Shown here: positions 49,166-59,744 of the stretch, piece by piece
How the letters are laid out: each line of letters starts with the position of its first letter
Numbering within the stretch: the stretch's first letter is position 1
Origin: Endomychus coccineus
Taxonomy: Eukaryota; Arthropoda; Insecta; Coleoptera; Endomychidae
Assembly (NCBI GenBank): GCA_958510875.1
Contig: OY294067.1
Span: 145,180,046-145,244,045, forward strand
Reading direction: 5' to 3'
Length of the DNA: 64,000 nt
Position numbers and translations under genes: made by a program
Notes under the pieces: model-generated
Told to the model about the DNA's origin: nothing
Databases searched by the model: none
Seen by the model: the letters and a program-made list of their open reading frames with translations, nothing else

Positions 49166-50673
49166 GTAAGATTGATGGGCGCTCAGAAATGTGCAGAATG
49201 AAAGCCACTATACGCGTACTTTCCGATATTTAGACATTTAGAAATATGTTTTGGATGCTTTGAAATCGGTAGATTGTGAATATTATTCAGCTTTAGCGGT
49301 AGAAACATGTGGTGAACGCTTAGAGTAGGAGAAGGGAAAGGTGTTTGTATATAGTACTTTCAGGCAGTCGATTTGTGGGCGTCCCAAAACGCCGGTTCTC
49401 GAAAATTCTTCCGTATTTTTTACATTTTACGTTATACTACCAGTTACAGTCATTCAGTCATTCATTCATCGTAGACAGATGCTTTGAATGTTGTGAGTAA
49501 CCACAGTCTGGTTGTTGAGTTCAATAGAAAAAAGTGATTTATTCATTTTCATATTCCTTGACCCAACTTCTGTATATAACAAGAAAAAGTTATTATTTCA
49601 CTTGTTTAAATTTGTCATTACCTGTAGATTGAATAAATGTATTCAGTATCCTCTTTCAAGCTAAAAAATGTTTGCAATCGTTTTATAAATGTATATTCAA
49701 GATTCCTTTTAACGCTAAAAGATGATCTTACGCATTTTCAAAACTGCTCTTCAAATCAATTTCAAAAAAGATTTTATAGCTCAAAAGAGGTTGTTAAGAA
49801 GTTAATATCTTTTACCTATGTGGACAATTTTTTACTTATGTGGACAATTACTGCCGTTGGATTATAGAAAGATTTTTATTTAGTTATATATTTTTCTGTC
49901 TATTTCTTATATAGTTATTTATTTTTCTGTCTATATAGAATAAGAGGAGGTATCGTTTGTTTTTTAAGTTTGATTATATTGAATAAAGTGCGTTTTTTAG
50001 TTAAGGAATTTTCCATTCTCATTGCCTTCAAATTTTATTAATAATGTATGTATGATCACCTCAATTCCCACAGAAAATTTCGTTTGGTTAGAAAAATACG
50101 CAATTTCAAGTTAAGTAATAAAATTATCTATACATTTTCTTATAAAAAATACATTACATATTGGATATTTTCAATTTTGAACTTTAAATATAACTGAAAT
50201 GTTCATCAGTTATTCAAGAAAGAATATGATACGCAATGTAAATTTTGGGACTGTTATAGAGGACCAACAAAACAGTTTTATTCAACAACGGTCCGAAAGG
50301 ATTAGCATTATCTTTTGATTTGTAAAATCCTTCATATCGATTATAAGCCTTCTGAACTGGCAACATCGCTGGACGCTCAGAAATGTGGTGCATGAAAGCG
50401 AACTATACTGCGGGGACGCTGAGTACCCGAAATTTGAAAGCTTTACTGTATATTTTGGACGCTCTGGAGCGGCTTTATGAACGGACGCTCTGAAATCAGT
50501 AGAATGCAAATTTTAAAAATTGTTTCCTATAATATGAAGGCTATGAACTTATTACGACCTCTACTGTTCAAAGATGGAATATATTCATACGTTATAGTAG
50601 GGATTGCATGAGAAATACGCAGTGGACGCTCAGAGTAGGAATAGTGAAAGGACGCCCCGGAGATAGCGGGATG

Positions 50674-50675
<2 letters not shown>
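49166..50675. repeat. Right end region with GGACGCTC motifs
   Basis: GGGCGCTCAGAAATGTGCAG (about 49177) and GTCGATTTGTGGGCGTCC (about 49368) are outliers. The dense cluster is at 50340-50675: CTGGACGCTCAGAAATGTGGTG, GGGGACGCTGAG, TTGGACGCTCTGGAGCGGC, ACGGACGCTCTGAAATCAG, GTGGACGCTCAGAG and GGACGCCCCGG, ending at the (TA)n array. ATTTGTGGGCGTCC also has a partner at about 41244-41270. Confidence 0.7.

Positions 50676-50760
<85 letters not shown>
50676..50760. repeat. (TA)n microsatellite
   Basis: 85 bp of TA, between the GGACGCTC cluster and the first tRNA-like unit. Confidence 0.95.
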
Positions 50761-50761
<1 letters not shown>

Positions 50762-50854
50762 CTTAAGAGATATAGAATTAAATTTTCTGAATTATGAAGA
50801 TAACTTAGATAATTTAACATAGGATTATAAAGATGAATAAACGTAAAAGATTGA

Positions 50855-50926
50855 ACCATAGGCGGGATTCGAACCCACATTTCTGGATTTCTAGTCCAGT
50901 GTGTTTACCAATTACACCACTTCGGT
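50855..50926 (-). tRNA. tRNA-Ser(AGA)-like cloverleaf, copy 1
   Basis: 72 nt that fold as acceptor ACCGAAG/CTATGGT, D stem GTGT/ACAC, anticodon stem CTGGA/TCCAG with loop CTAGAAA, 4-nt variable loop and T arm GTGGG-TTCGAAT-CCCGC. The A box and the B box GGTTCGAATCC fit the RNA polymerase III consensus, and TTTT follows downstream. The anticodon AGA means Ser, but Ser tRNAs of the nuclear type have a long variable arm, absent here. In this copy one anticodon-flank base differs (CACACTGGA). It may be a tRNA-derived repeat rather than a working tRNA. Confidence 0.5.
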
Positions 50927-51252
50927 CCTGTTAGATTTTTATATTTTTGTAAATATAAACTTCTGAAAGGATAGTAGATCATTGATAAACACAATGCGAT
51001 TCGATGCCCTACTATAGATCAACTATTCACGCACATTCATCTGAAGTTCAGTCGTTTTTTGAAGTAAGGATTGTAGGTTAGTACTGCTATGGTTGGCAGT
51101 TACTTGACAGTTCTTATTCTCTTAAGTTACATACACGATAGTGGCCAATTAGGCAAATAAACTTTAAACTTGTTTATAATTAACCAGAACAATTCTCAGT
51201 CAGTTCTATTGAAATATATAAGAACCGGGATGCTGTCATTTGAATAAGAACT

Positions 51253-51254
<2 letters not shown>

Positions 51255-51297
<43 letters not shown>
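51255..51297. repeat. (TA)n microsatellite
   Basis: About 43 bp of TA at the left tip of the foldback. Confidence 0.95.
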
Positions 51298-51299
<2 letters not shown>

Positions 51300-51434
51300 T
51301 TTAAAGTTTCTTTGCCTAATTGGCCACTATCGTGTATGTAACTCAAGAGATATAGAATTAAATTTTCTGAATTATGAAGATAACTTAGATAATTTAACAT
51401 AGGATTATAAAGATGAATAAACGTAAAAGATTGA

Positions 51435-51506
51435 ACCATAGGCGGGATTCGAACCCACATTTCTGGATTTCTAGTCCAGGGTGTTTACCAATTACACCAC
51501 TCCGGT
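51435..51506 (-). tRNA. tRNA-Ser(AGA)-like cloverleaf, copy 2
   Basis: Same fold as the plus-strand copy at 52131, with acceptor 5' strand ACCGGAG. TTTT follows within about 5 nt of the 3' end. Confidence 0.5.
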
Positions 51507-51907
51507 CCTATCAGATTTTTATATTTTTGTAAATATAAAACTCTGAAAGGATAGTAGATCATTGATGAACACAATGCGATTCGATGCCCTACCATAGATC
51601 AACTATTCACGCACATTCATCTAAAGTTCAGTCGTTTTTTGAAGTAAGGATTGTAGGTTAGTACTGCTATGGTTGGCAGTTACTTGACAGTTCTTATTCA
51701 AATGACAGCATCCTGGTTCTTATATATTTCAATAGAACTGACTGAGAATTGTTCTGGTTAATTATAAACAAGTTTAAAGTTTCTTTGCCTAATTGGCCAC
51801 TATCGTGTATGTAACTTAAGAGATATAGAATTAAATTTTCTGAATTATGAAGATAACTTAGATAATTTAACATAGGATTATAAAGATGAATAAACGTAAA
51901 AGATTGA

Positions 51908-51979
51908 ACCATAGGCGAGATTCGAACCCACATTTCTGGATTTCTAGTCCAGGGTGTTTACCAATTACACCACTTCGGT
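51908..51979 (-). tRNA. tRNA-Ser(AGA)-like cloverleaf, copy 3
   Basis: Same fold; the T stem has CTCGC instead of CCCGC, leaving a G-U pair. Confidence 0.5.
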
Positions 51980-52130
51980 CCTACAATCCTTACTTCAAAA
52001 AACGACTGAACTTTAGATGATTGTGCGTGAATAGTTGATCTATGGTAGGGCATCGAATCGCAGTGTGTTCATCAATGATCTACTATCCTTTCAGAGTTTT
52101 ATATTTACAAAAATATAAAAATCTGATAGG

Positions 52131-52202
52131 ACCGAAGTGGTGTAATTGGTGAACACCCTGGACTAGAAATCCAGAAATGTGGGTTCGAATCCCGCCTATG
52201 GT
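52131..52202 (+). tRNA. tRNA-Ser(AGA)-like cloverleaf, copy 4
   Basis: Anticodon at 52165-52167 (AGA), T33 at 52164. Every stem pairs except one acceptor mismatch. The usual TTTT is changed to CTTG after the 3' end, so termination here would be weaker. Confidence 0.55.
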
Positions 52203-52252
52203 TCAATCTTGTACGTTTATTCATCTCTATAATCCTATGTTAAGTTATCTAA

Positions 52253-52300
52253 ACCCTGGACTAGAAATCCAGAAATGTGGGTTCGAATCCCGCCTATGGT
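52253..52300 (+). pseudogene. tRNA-like 3' fragment
   Basis: Begins in the anticodon stem (CCCTGGACTAGAAATCC) and runs to the normal 3' end, preceded by unrelated unit sequence. It arose from a recombination or deletion within the repeat; TTTT follows. Confidence 0.8.
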
Positions 52301-52435
52301 TCAATCTTTTACGTTTATTCATCTTTATAATCCTATGTTAAATTACCTGAGTTATCTTCATAATTCAGAAAATTTAATTCTATATCTCTTAAGTTACATA
52401 CACGATAGTGGCCAATTAGGCAAAGAAACTTTAAA

Positions 52436-52437
<2 letters not shown>

Positions 52438-52489
<52 letters not shown>
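52438..52489. repeat. (TA)n microsatellite
   Basis: About 52 bp of TA at the right tip of the foldback. Confidence 0.95.
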
Positions 52490-52494
<5 letters not shown>

Positions 52495-52789
52495 TTTTTG
52501 TTGATACGCTTGACCAAACATATCTACTAAATACTTCCGGAGTGACTTGAATGTCTGGTCTATTATTTAATCAACATGGACGCCCAAAATTGTGCGAGTT
52601 TTAGAAAACAAAAATTAAAAACAAAAAAATTTTACTTCCATCCCCGCCTTCCCTACAGTTTCCTGATATCACATGATTAAGTTTCACTGAAGACCAAAAG
52701 AGTAGGAGCAGAGAAACGTTTATTCCATTTCATATGATGAGCTATATTCAACATATCATTACCGGAGTACATATATCCCAAGTGTCTGA

Positions 52790-53115
52790 AAAAAATCTTT
52801 GAACAAATCCAGTAGTAAGACCCATTCAAAAAACTGCACGACGATATCTATATTTCCTGATTTTTACAGTTTTTTTACATATGGTGCATATATCATTAAC
52901 TGTTACGAAAACAACTGTCAGGTCCACGTAATATACATGTATTCCCAAGAAGCGTTTGATTCGGTCTATCATAAACTTTTATTGTAGGGAATGATGTATT
53001 GTCCGAAACTACAACTGTTGTCTTGCCTAAGATTGCACCTCATATCGAGGAGACCGACTGTGGTTATGAAGGGCAGCTTTCCAAATGAAATTTCTACAAA
53101 ATCTGGTGTTTAACT
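52790..53115 (+). pseudogene. Jockey/CR1-type reverse transcriptase remnant
   Basis: YMYSQEAFDSVYHKLLL is followed, past a stop, by SRRPTVVMKGSFPNE and TKSGV. This matches the motif A to motif B lead-in of jockey/CR1-type non-LTR elements (AFDSV.H.LLL ... V...G....F....GV), with the usual D in front of AFDS not preserved as normal. Flanks are too decayed to read. Confidence 0.5.
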
Positions 53116-54940
53116 TTTTTATTTTCATCATTATTAAACTATCAAATAGATACTTTGAAGAATTACATCATATCTATGTATGTAAAGGAAAACATCTAGT
53201 GCTGTTTCAACTTTCCGTACATTGTTTAGTTTTGGCTTAGATCCTGAGGCCAACTTGTAGTAGGTCTCCTCTTGGCGGGTTCATTGTTATAAGTTTATCC
53301 TCTACTGATGCTTCGTCGGTTATATGAAGCTGTTATTGTTCGACTCCATCTCTAATGGAAGGAATTTTCAGATCATCGTTGAAAGTCCGGATGTTTACAT
53401 GTCATGGCGAGTTCGTTATCGATTTTACTTTGCATTGCAACCTCTGTATAACATTCACTGATAATCCTCCCACAAGGTTTGAAAATTTACTTCAATTTCA
53501 AATATGCTATATGTATTAAGTTCATGAGCTAAATGAAAACCTTGAGGCCCTTGAATTGATCCAATTCGAAATCTGAAAGGTCATGTACAGATATTTGTCG
53601 GAATGTACTCACTAGTGATTGAAAATAATGATGATTTCCAGCTGCTAGCGTTCATTCGAAAAACGGCTGTCAACTTTCTTTCCTTTTATAGAACATCCAA
53701 TATAATTCCGAATTTCCAGAATAAACCAAAATCATGGACCCGTATAACTGAAGTACGCTTTTCCCGAGATATGTGACAATCTGTTAAAAATTTGAAAGAT
53801 GCAAGCGATCTTGAAAATCAATGTAATTGTCTTCAAAATAGTAATTTAACAAATTAATTACTTCCTACAGTTCTGAGGAATGTGAAAATAGCATCCATTA
53901 ACTCTGATTGTCCAAAGTTTTTCAACAAAAATCTAAGAAATTCCTAATTCCAATGAATACGAGAACTGCATTCTTTCCGCTCCATTTTGAGCTTCTTATA
54001 AAAATTTCGCATATATGTACTATAAGTATATATGATATAATAAATTCGTATTAGTTGTCTTTTGCTGTTGTATTCAATTCGAGGAGAGTAGTTTCTCAGC
54101 AGTTTATAACTCAACATATCAGTGAAACTTTCTTTCGAGCGGTTCTGGTTTTCTACTGAAATGCATTCTTATTGGTTCACATTCTTACACTGGAGAATAA
54201 AATTTGTTTTGCTCAGCTGGAATTTCAAGATCATCCTACAGGAACTTTAGCATATTTAGTTCACGTGTTCAAGCTCAGGACCATTTCAGTCTAGCTTAAG
54301 CTGAGTTCAGTGGCTGACAAAATAAGTTTTCAGAAGGCAAACCTACAGCATGGCAATCCATCAACAGACGTGCTACATACATAGAAGGCTCTCTGAGCCT
54401 AACATAGAAGTGAGTTTCATATAGGAGCCGGGGATGCATCATGGCCATCTAAATGGCTTGCGTTAAACCTGAGGAAAGTTACACCACTACACGGTGTTGG
54501 GAAGCTTTGAGGTGAATCTAACGGAGATCTTCCTACCTACTTCACTCCATGCCGACAGGTAGTATCTGATCAAACCCTCTTTACATAAAAATTGAGGGCT
54601 GGATCCATAGTTGGAATATGTATCTTTTCGGACCGTAGAGTCATCATGTTCGAGTTGGAATCTGTATCTAATTCAGACAAATTTTACAGAATTCCCATGT
54701 CACCATCTGGTCTTGTTCAAGGAAGAACTACCTGACAGACTCTCCCACCTACCCGCATCTCAAGAAGGTTGAGATGGGGCTTAGGCAGTTATGTCCGAGA
54801 TCAGAACGCCCTTGAATACCGCTGCTCAGCCAAGAATACACCTCATAGCCGGAAGAAACATCCGCGACACCCCGAGAACACTATCAGCACTACTTCCTTT
54901 CTTTTGAAGGCGCTGAAGAGGGTGATCGATAGGACGGGTG
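53116..54940. other. No clear feature
   Basis: Possibly more of a decayed non-LTR element between 54200 and 54940, but no continuous translation could be obtained. Confidence 0.4.
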
Positions 54941-55200
54941 CATTGAAATATTCTTTGCTTCATCATCGACAGTACGCCTACTAGGTAGGCTGATCACCTC
55001 TAGATGGCACTTCATCATCTAGTTACCCAGATAGAAGAGGGTCTTAATTCCGGGATTGAAGTGGATGCGGAGACGTGGAAGAAACGTTTTTCCATATATT
55101 TGTGCAATGTCCAGCACTAGCTTATCTTAGGCTGCAACACTTTGGCAACGCGTACATGCCGCCTGAAGCTTTAAGAATTCAAGTAGCATAGGATTGCTCC
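54941..55200 (+). pseudogene. Non-LTR retrotransposon C-terminal remnant
   Basis: In plus frames with stops I read TGALKYSLLHH, then DVEETFFHIFVQCPALAYLRLQHFG and PPEALRIQ. The ET..HIF..CPAL..LR....G pattern is the His/Cys-containing segment after RNase H in jockey/R1/I-type elements. Element type uncertain. Confidence 0.4.
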
Positions 55201-57780
55201 ATGGGGTGCGCAATGGAAATAATGAAGCGGTGGTTCCGTAATTATTCTTCACTACTTCATGAAATAGGTATATTGTTTCCTCATGGAAATCATCAATTAA
55301 AAGAAAATCTAAACGTTTCTCTATATATTTAATAATTCCGTTGCGGTGCTTGGGTAGACTTGCTATATTCACCCAAGCCCATGTGCCTAGCCGATACAAT
55401 GTGGTTCAGCCAACGCACATTTTGGATTACTGGTCACAAAATACAATCTCATATCACTCATAAGCTTTTTCCGGGAAATTGTTTGGCATCGGTGTAGCGT
55501 CTTCACGAACCATTTTTGAATTTACAAATACACATGCCAATATCCTTTTTTGCAACTCCAGAATACATTGCAGTTTTCATAGGCTTCTTTTCTATTCAAC
55601 CTATACCCTCCTGAAAGAGAGTACAACAACCTGTTCTAGATTGAATAATGATGTTCCGTTTACTCACGTGAACACAAATTCTTCACAATATCACTAAGCT
55701 GTGGCTATATTGAAACTGATGTATCACCAAAAATTTTCATAAATACGTCAAAATACTCACAACCTATATTTACAAGTATTTTGTCCTCATCCAATGAAAT
55801 TATATTATTGCCATCCACCTATCAACCCTGAGTAGCTTATCACATTAGTTATTAGAAAAGTGTTATTATCTATTTCTAAAAGCTCCTATTCTCATTTGCT
55901 TGAGGACATTTGGGGTTCATGATTTTTTCTGGAATTTTTGTAGGTGGCTATCCAATTGGAGGAGCAACAGTATGCTAATTAATTAAAATGTCAAATGACG
56001 AACACAAACAAAATTAAAGTGAATTTTCCTAAACTGATCCACCTGGAACTGTTGAAACACCACTTTACAGGGGACGGATCTGAAATTATAGTTACAAAAC
56101 GGCAAGACTTCGGAAATAATTTCATAGTGTGAACTGTAGAAGTTCCACTATTTATAGACGAACTTCAATAATAATTCTTCCAATGTAGAGAGTTCTGTAA
56201 GTCAAGCGATTAACTGATCCTCTAGGTTTGAAATAATGCTTTGAAAACTCTGAATAAATCTGTTCCACAACAAACTTCGAATATCCTTGTGAGCATTTAA
56301 CACGACGATGAAGCCTAGTCCTTCAATCGATGAGAATGCCATTTGTCCCTGCAGATAGTCGAACAGCTGCTCGAAGCTCTCAGCACTAACCCTAGTAATT
56401 ATTCTTCATGGAAATACATAAAGATCGTTCACCTCACATACCACAATGCGGTCTCTTCAATGATATTCCAATGCTCAACAACCAGAAATTTGGTAAAGCG
56501 TAGCTCATATTCCAAGAGGACTTTTTATTGAAGCTAGAATGAGAATATTAACAGCTCTATACGGAATGAGCAAATACTTGTAATCCCCTCAATAAATAAG
56601 GTAATTGATAGAATCTGATCAGAGGTTCATCAAACATCAATTATATAGAACATGAGTTGAATTGAGAGCCAACTATGAAATAACAATTCACTTAGGAGAG
56701 GTATGTCATCCCGAAGCTCAAATAAATCGGAGCATAAAGGTCCTCTGTTCATTGAACTTCCTATAAATTTGACGTAATATGGGAATGTGTTTTACTTTAG
56801 AAAAAATGATATGGAGAATACTGTTTGCAATGAGCTTATTGTACCATAGCCGCCCGATACGTGGAGGTTTCGTTTATCTAAAGGATATGCAATTGACATT
56901 GATACGGACAACCCATAACCCATCTAATCCTGGTTACTTCAGGTAACCTTCATACTTTCAAGAGTATCAGGCCATGTCATGTGGAAATTATGTAACGTCC
57001 ACTTCGAAACAATAGAAGATTGTGGTTTTTAAATAATTGATATAAACACTTTCTTTCCACTTCTTCCCTATTCCCGGATATATCTGGTCATATTTGCATT
57101 TGTTCACACATTCATCGCCGTTTTATACCAAATAAATCATAACGTACCAATTCACAATAAAAGGAATAGTTTATATTAGTTATACACCAGATTATAATAT
57201 AGGGAGTAAAAACAAGCCACGCAAAAAGTTGGGCAACAATGAGACGTCAAATTGGCAAATTGGTAAATATATATTGTAAGACCTAAATAGATATCGATTG
57301 GCAAATTTATATTACAACGGTATTTCAATACTTTATTCCATTTCAAAATATGGTATTTTCTTTCAAATTCAAACGCTTAACTTTTATTGCTGTACTTAAT
57401 CATCGGATCGGTTCGGCAATCGGCGCATTCCGATGAACGGTCTTTAGCTATCATTATGTATCGTATAACTAGAGGGTCAGTATATTGTTATTGAATGTGA
57501 AGGAGTGAATGGGGTGCGAGAAGCCTAAGCATTATCTATCAAAAGAGAAGCCATACACTGAGGAAGATTAGCAAACACGCTTACCTTGATTAAGGAGCGA
57601 AGGTTATCTAGTAAACATTAAGCTATCACTTCTGCCAATCAATTGAAATCTATATGCATCAACTACCCTGTATTTTCACGAAGCGCCGTTACTTATCAAT
57701 ATTATTGCTCAAGAAAGTCACCTCTACCGAAATAAATGGATCTAACTTTGTTACACTACGTGTATGAAAACACGACAGCA
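55201..57780. other. No gene recognised
   Basis: Short unsupported ORFs (for example 55127-55399 minus and 55479-55697 plus); no repeat, RNA gene or motif identified. Confidence 0.5.
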
Positions 57781-57851
57781 GAGTGTAACTACTGATGAGC
57801 GAGTCCGCATTCCGGCAACATTCCCAATGACATGACGTGTCAACTTCAGAG

Positions 57852-57859
57852 TATAAAAG
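57852..57859 (+). promoter_or_regulatory. TATA box (TATAAAAG)
   Basis: TATAAAAGG in a GC-balanced setting, about 160 bp upstream of the tandem stem-loops. No TCAGT lies at the ideal distance (one occurs about 50 nt downstream at 57902). The region could be the promoter of a solo LTR or of an unrecognised transcript. Confidence 0.45.
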
Positions 57860-57939
57860 GAACATATAGGAAGCACTTTCTAGGAGACCGCCGTAGCCTA
57901 ATCAGTAAAATCCGATACACCGAAAGTAGAATTTTATTA

Positions 57940-57959
57940 CCGTTTAGTCCGATAAACGG
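57940..57959 (+). repeat. Perfect 7-bp hairpin upstream of stem-loop array
   Basis: CCGTTTA-GTCCGA-TAAACGG. It lies between the TATA box and the tandem stem-loops, so it would be part of the same leader. Confidence 0.7.
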
Positions 57960-58009
57960 AGAGCAAGTATATCCTCTACTTTGTTGATTAGTAATTTTCC
58001 GTAAAGACT

Positions 58010-58450
58010 TAATTGCTGAATCTATTTTTCAACAATTCTAGGAAACAATAAAGTGTTGACAATTGTTTTCCTGAAATTATTGGGAAGCGCCGTACTGTTT
58101 ATAATATATAATATTCTCAGCCACTATTTTAAATCTGAGTTTATTTTCTATAATTCTAGAAAACAATCAAGTGTTGACGATTGTTTTCCCTGAATATATT
58201 GAGAAGCGCCATTCTGTTCATGATTTCATGATTTTTTCCGTAAAGAATCAATTTTGTTTTGAATTCTCAATAAATTCTACGAAACGATTCAGTGTTGACA
58301 ATCGTTTCATCTAAATCTATTGAGGAATTTCCGTTTATCAGTGTATTCCGTCAAAAGTTAATTTTAGTTTTAATTTTCAATCAATTCCACGAAACTATTC
58401 AGTGTTGACAATCGTTTTACATGAATGTTATGATGAATACCCGTTTAATT
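58010..58450 (+). repeat. Four tandem ~110-121-bp units, each with a stem-loop
   Basis: The loop sequence AGTGTTGAC occurs at about 58052, 58170, 58291 and 58401. In each unit it is flanked by complementary arms: unit 2 GAAAACAATC/GATTGTTTTC (10 bp), unit 3 GAAACGATT/AATCGTTTC (9 bp), units 1 and 4 the same shape with one mismatch each. Units also share TTCCGTAAAG and AATTCTA leads, and units 1-2 a GAGAAGCGCC-like tail. Between units 2 and 3 two base pairs change on both sides (C-G to T-A, A-T to G-C). This supports selection for pairing, but four copies are few. Confidence 0.8.
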
Positions 58451-59324
58451 AGCAATAAAAATTTCCCGTAAAGAGATTAAGTTTAATTTCAATTTAGTGA
58501 TTCTCCGTGTGAAATTTAATAGTTATATGTCGAACACTGATTCCGTATTTTATCAAACCGAAATATGAGCCGTAGCGTAATAAATTGTCATAAGGAGAGA
58601 CAGAGTGGTACACAGGTTCTTGGTCATCTCTCAAGTAAACATATTTCCGTGTCGAACTCGTGAAGGAGTGTACCGTCTGATATTCTCATTTCTCACGTCG
58701 TGTTAGGGTATATTGAACTAATCGAGATACCAGCTGGTAGTGATCGTGATAGAAAACTATCGCGGAATCATTTAGATTTAACAATCGAATAGTGTATGTC
58801 ATATAGGGAAGACCGAATATCACTGTTCTATAAATCTTGTACTTTCCAGTGAAAACTCTGTATATATATTTTTGATTGTTGATAATGGTATATATTGATT
58901 TATTTCTTGTAATAGATAGCTACAAAGGTCTCGAGTCATTTTATTCAACGCAAAGACATTATTCTTCTGTAGGAAGAGCTTTTCTCAGATACCAACTACA
59001 AAACTGAACTAGATCGACTCTGACCTCCTTACTTGTAAGAAACCCAGGCAGGTCTGCTAAGGTACATGACCATACCATAGCCTTGGGGGACAACTAATCT
59101 TCCACCAAAATTCTTCTGGTTACAGTATACAGAATCATTAAATGAGACAGAACATTGGCATAATAATATGTTAAGCTTCCTTTCGTTTATGTTATCATAT
59201 GAGGAATAAAAATGCCATTTTTTCAATTAGTAACTATCTATTTGTGCTGGTCATCGGTTTCAGTGACTTCTTTCAGCACCGGTTCGAACCGGTTATAATC
59301 TGAATTTTCATTACTGCATAATCC
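58451..59324. other. Downstream of the stem-loop array, unassigned
   Basis: A partial fifth lead (TTTCCCGTAAAGAGATTAA at 58471) is present, and GTCGAACACTGA at 58529 looks like an inverted, altered loop motif. No ORF of note to 59324. Confidence 0.5.
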
Positions 59325-59744
59325 GTGTCCTGTTCAATCCAGATAAGTGGTCCGTTTTTGATTCCGGTTCTGACTCTTATCCCAGTAGAAACGTTTCAGT
59401 TGCAAAATTATCGGAAAATGTATATAAAACAAGAGCTATTCGAGATTAACGTGTTAAATAAATTGTGCGTGGTGATAGATATTAACAAAACACATTCTTC
59501 AAGACATACTACAACTTATTTGATTCCTCCAATTAATCATTTCAGTAGAATCTTGATGGTGCTTATAAACAATTTTTTCATCCGATTGTATTCGCTCAAT
59601 CGTTTCGTGAGGCACGTCACAAACTACATAGATTACACCGTGTTCTTTCAGTGGCACGCTTGCTTACATTTTCGAGAAAATAAGCAAATTAGGACAATTT
59701 TCGAGAAAATAAGCAAATTGAGACAATTGTTTATCAACATATAG
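59325..59744 (+). CDS. Unrecognised 139-codon ORF
   Basis: An open frame, MSCSIQISGPFLIP..., with no motif I recognise and no clear signal peptide; hydrophobic stretches around residues 76-90. Part of its C-terminus is a 29-bp direct repeat (59666-59724) read as FRENKQIRTIF/FEKISKLRQLF. No promoter, splice or codon-bias evidence supports expression. It is the longest non-transposon frame here and is listed for that reason only. Confidence 0.15.
   Translation: MSCSIQISGPFLIPVLTLIPVETFQLQNYRKMYIKQELFEINVLNKLCVVIDINKTHSSRHTTTYLIPPINHFSRILMVLINNFFIRLYSLNRFVRHVTNYIDYTVFFQWHACLHFRENKQIRTIFEKISKLRQLFINI
59666..59724. repeat. 29-bp tandem direct repeat
   Basis: Two copies of TTTTCGAGAAAATAAGCAAATT.(G/A)GACAA in tandem. 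Confidence 0.8.

Larger units (their letters stand above)
40962..50675. mobile_element. Candidate ~9.7-kb TA-bounded element with inverted ends
   Basis: The first 24 bases from 40963 (ATCCTACTACTTTCCGAGCGTCC region) and the reverse complement of the last bases before 50676 (ATCCCGCTATCTCCGGGGCGTCC) agree at about 16 of 24 positions, and nearly all differences are transitions. Both ends carry clusters of GGACGCTC/GAGCGTCC, mostly inverted relative to each other. Inside are a mariner-type fragment, a large palindrome and a PLE, but no transposase that would fit the ends. The unity of the element is inferred from the paired ends and (TA)n flanks. Confidence 0.45.
50761..52437. repeat. tRNA-like repeat units, direct and inverted
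   Basis: Three minus-strand units (cloverleaf starts at 50855, 51435 and 51908) and one plus-strand unit plus a fragment (52131 and 52253) share about 450 bp: an AGAGATATAGAATTAAATTTTCTG lead, the cloverleaf, and a trailing GTAAGGATTGTAGGTTAGTACTGC segment. The orientation switches at about 51982, making a palindrome. Confidence 0.9.
51298..52437. mobile_element. TA-bounded foldback containing tRNA-like units
   Basis: AGTTTAAAGTTTCTTTGCC... begins right after a (TA)n array at 51298, and its reverse complement ends right before another at 52437. The inverted arms (more than 80 bp, nearly perfect) run through CACTATCGTGTATGTAACT and on to the tRNA-like units. Non-autonomous element or recombination product. 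Confidence 0.7.

Noticed and set aside
54769..55399. Host gene candidates in the ORFs at 54769-54984 and 55127-55399
   Set aside because: The plus strand instead shows a decayed non-LTR C-terminal segment through this region, and the minus ORF is a shadow with no family match.
57783..57812. Hammerhead-like CTGATGAGCGAGTCC upstream of the TATA box
   Set aside because: The core heptamer is present but no GAAA box or closing stem follows.
58010..58450. CRISPR array
   Set aside because: Units are about 110-120 bp with decayed similarity along the whole unit and the setting is eukaryotic; no repeat-spacer pattern or cas genes.
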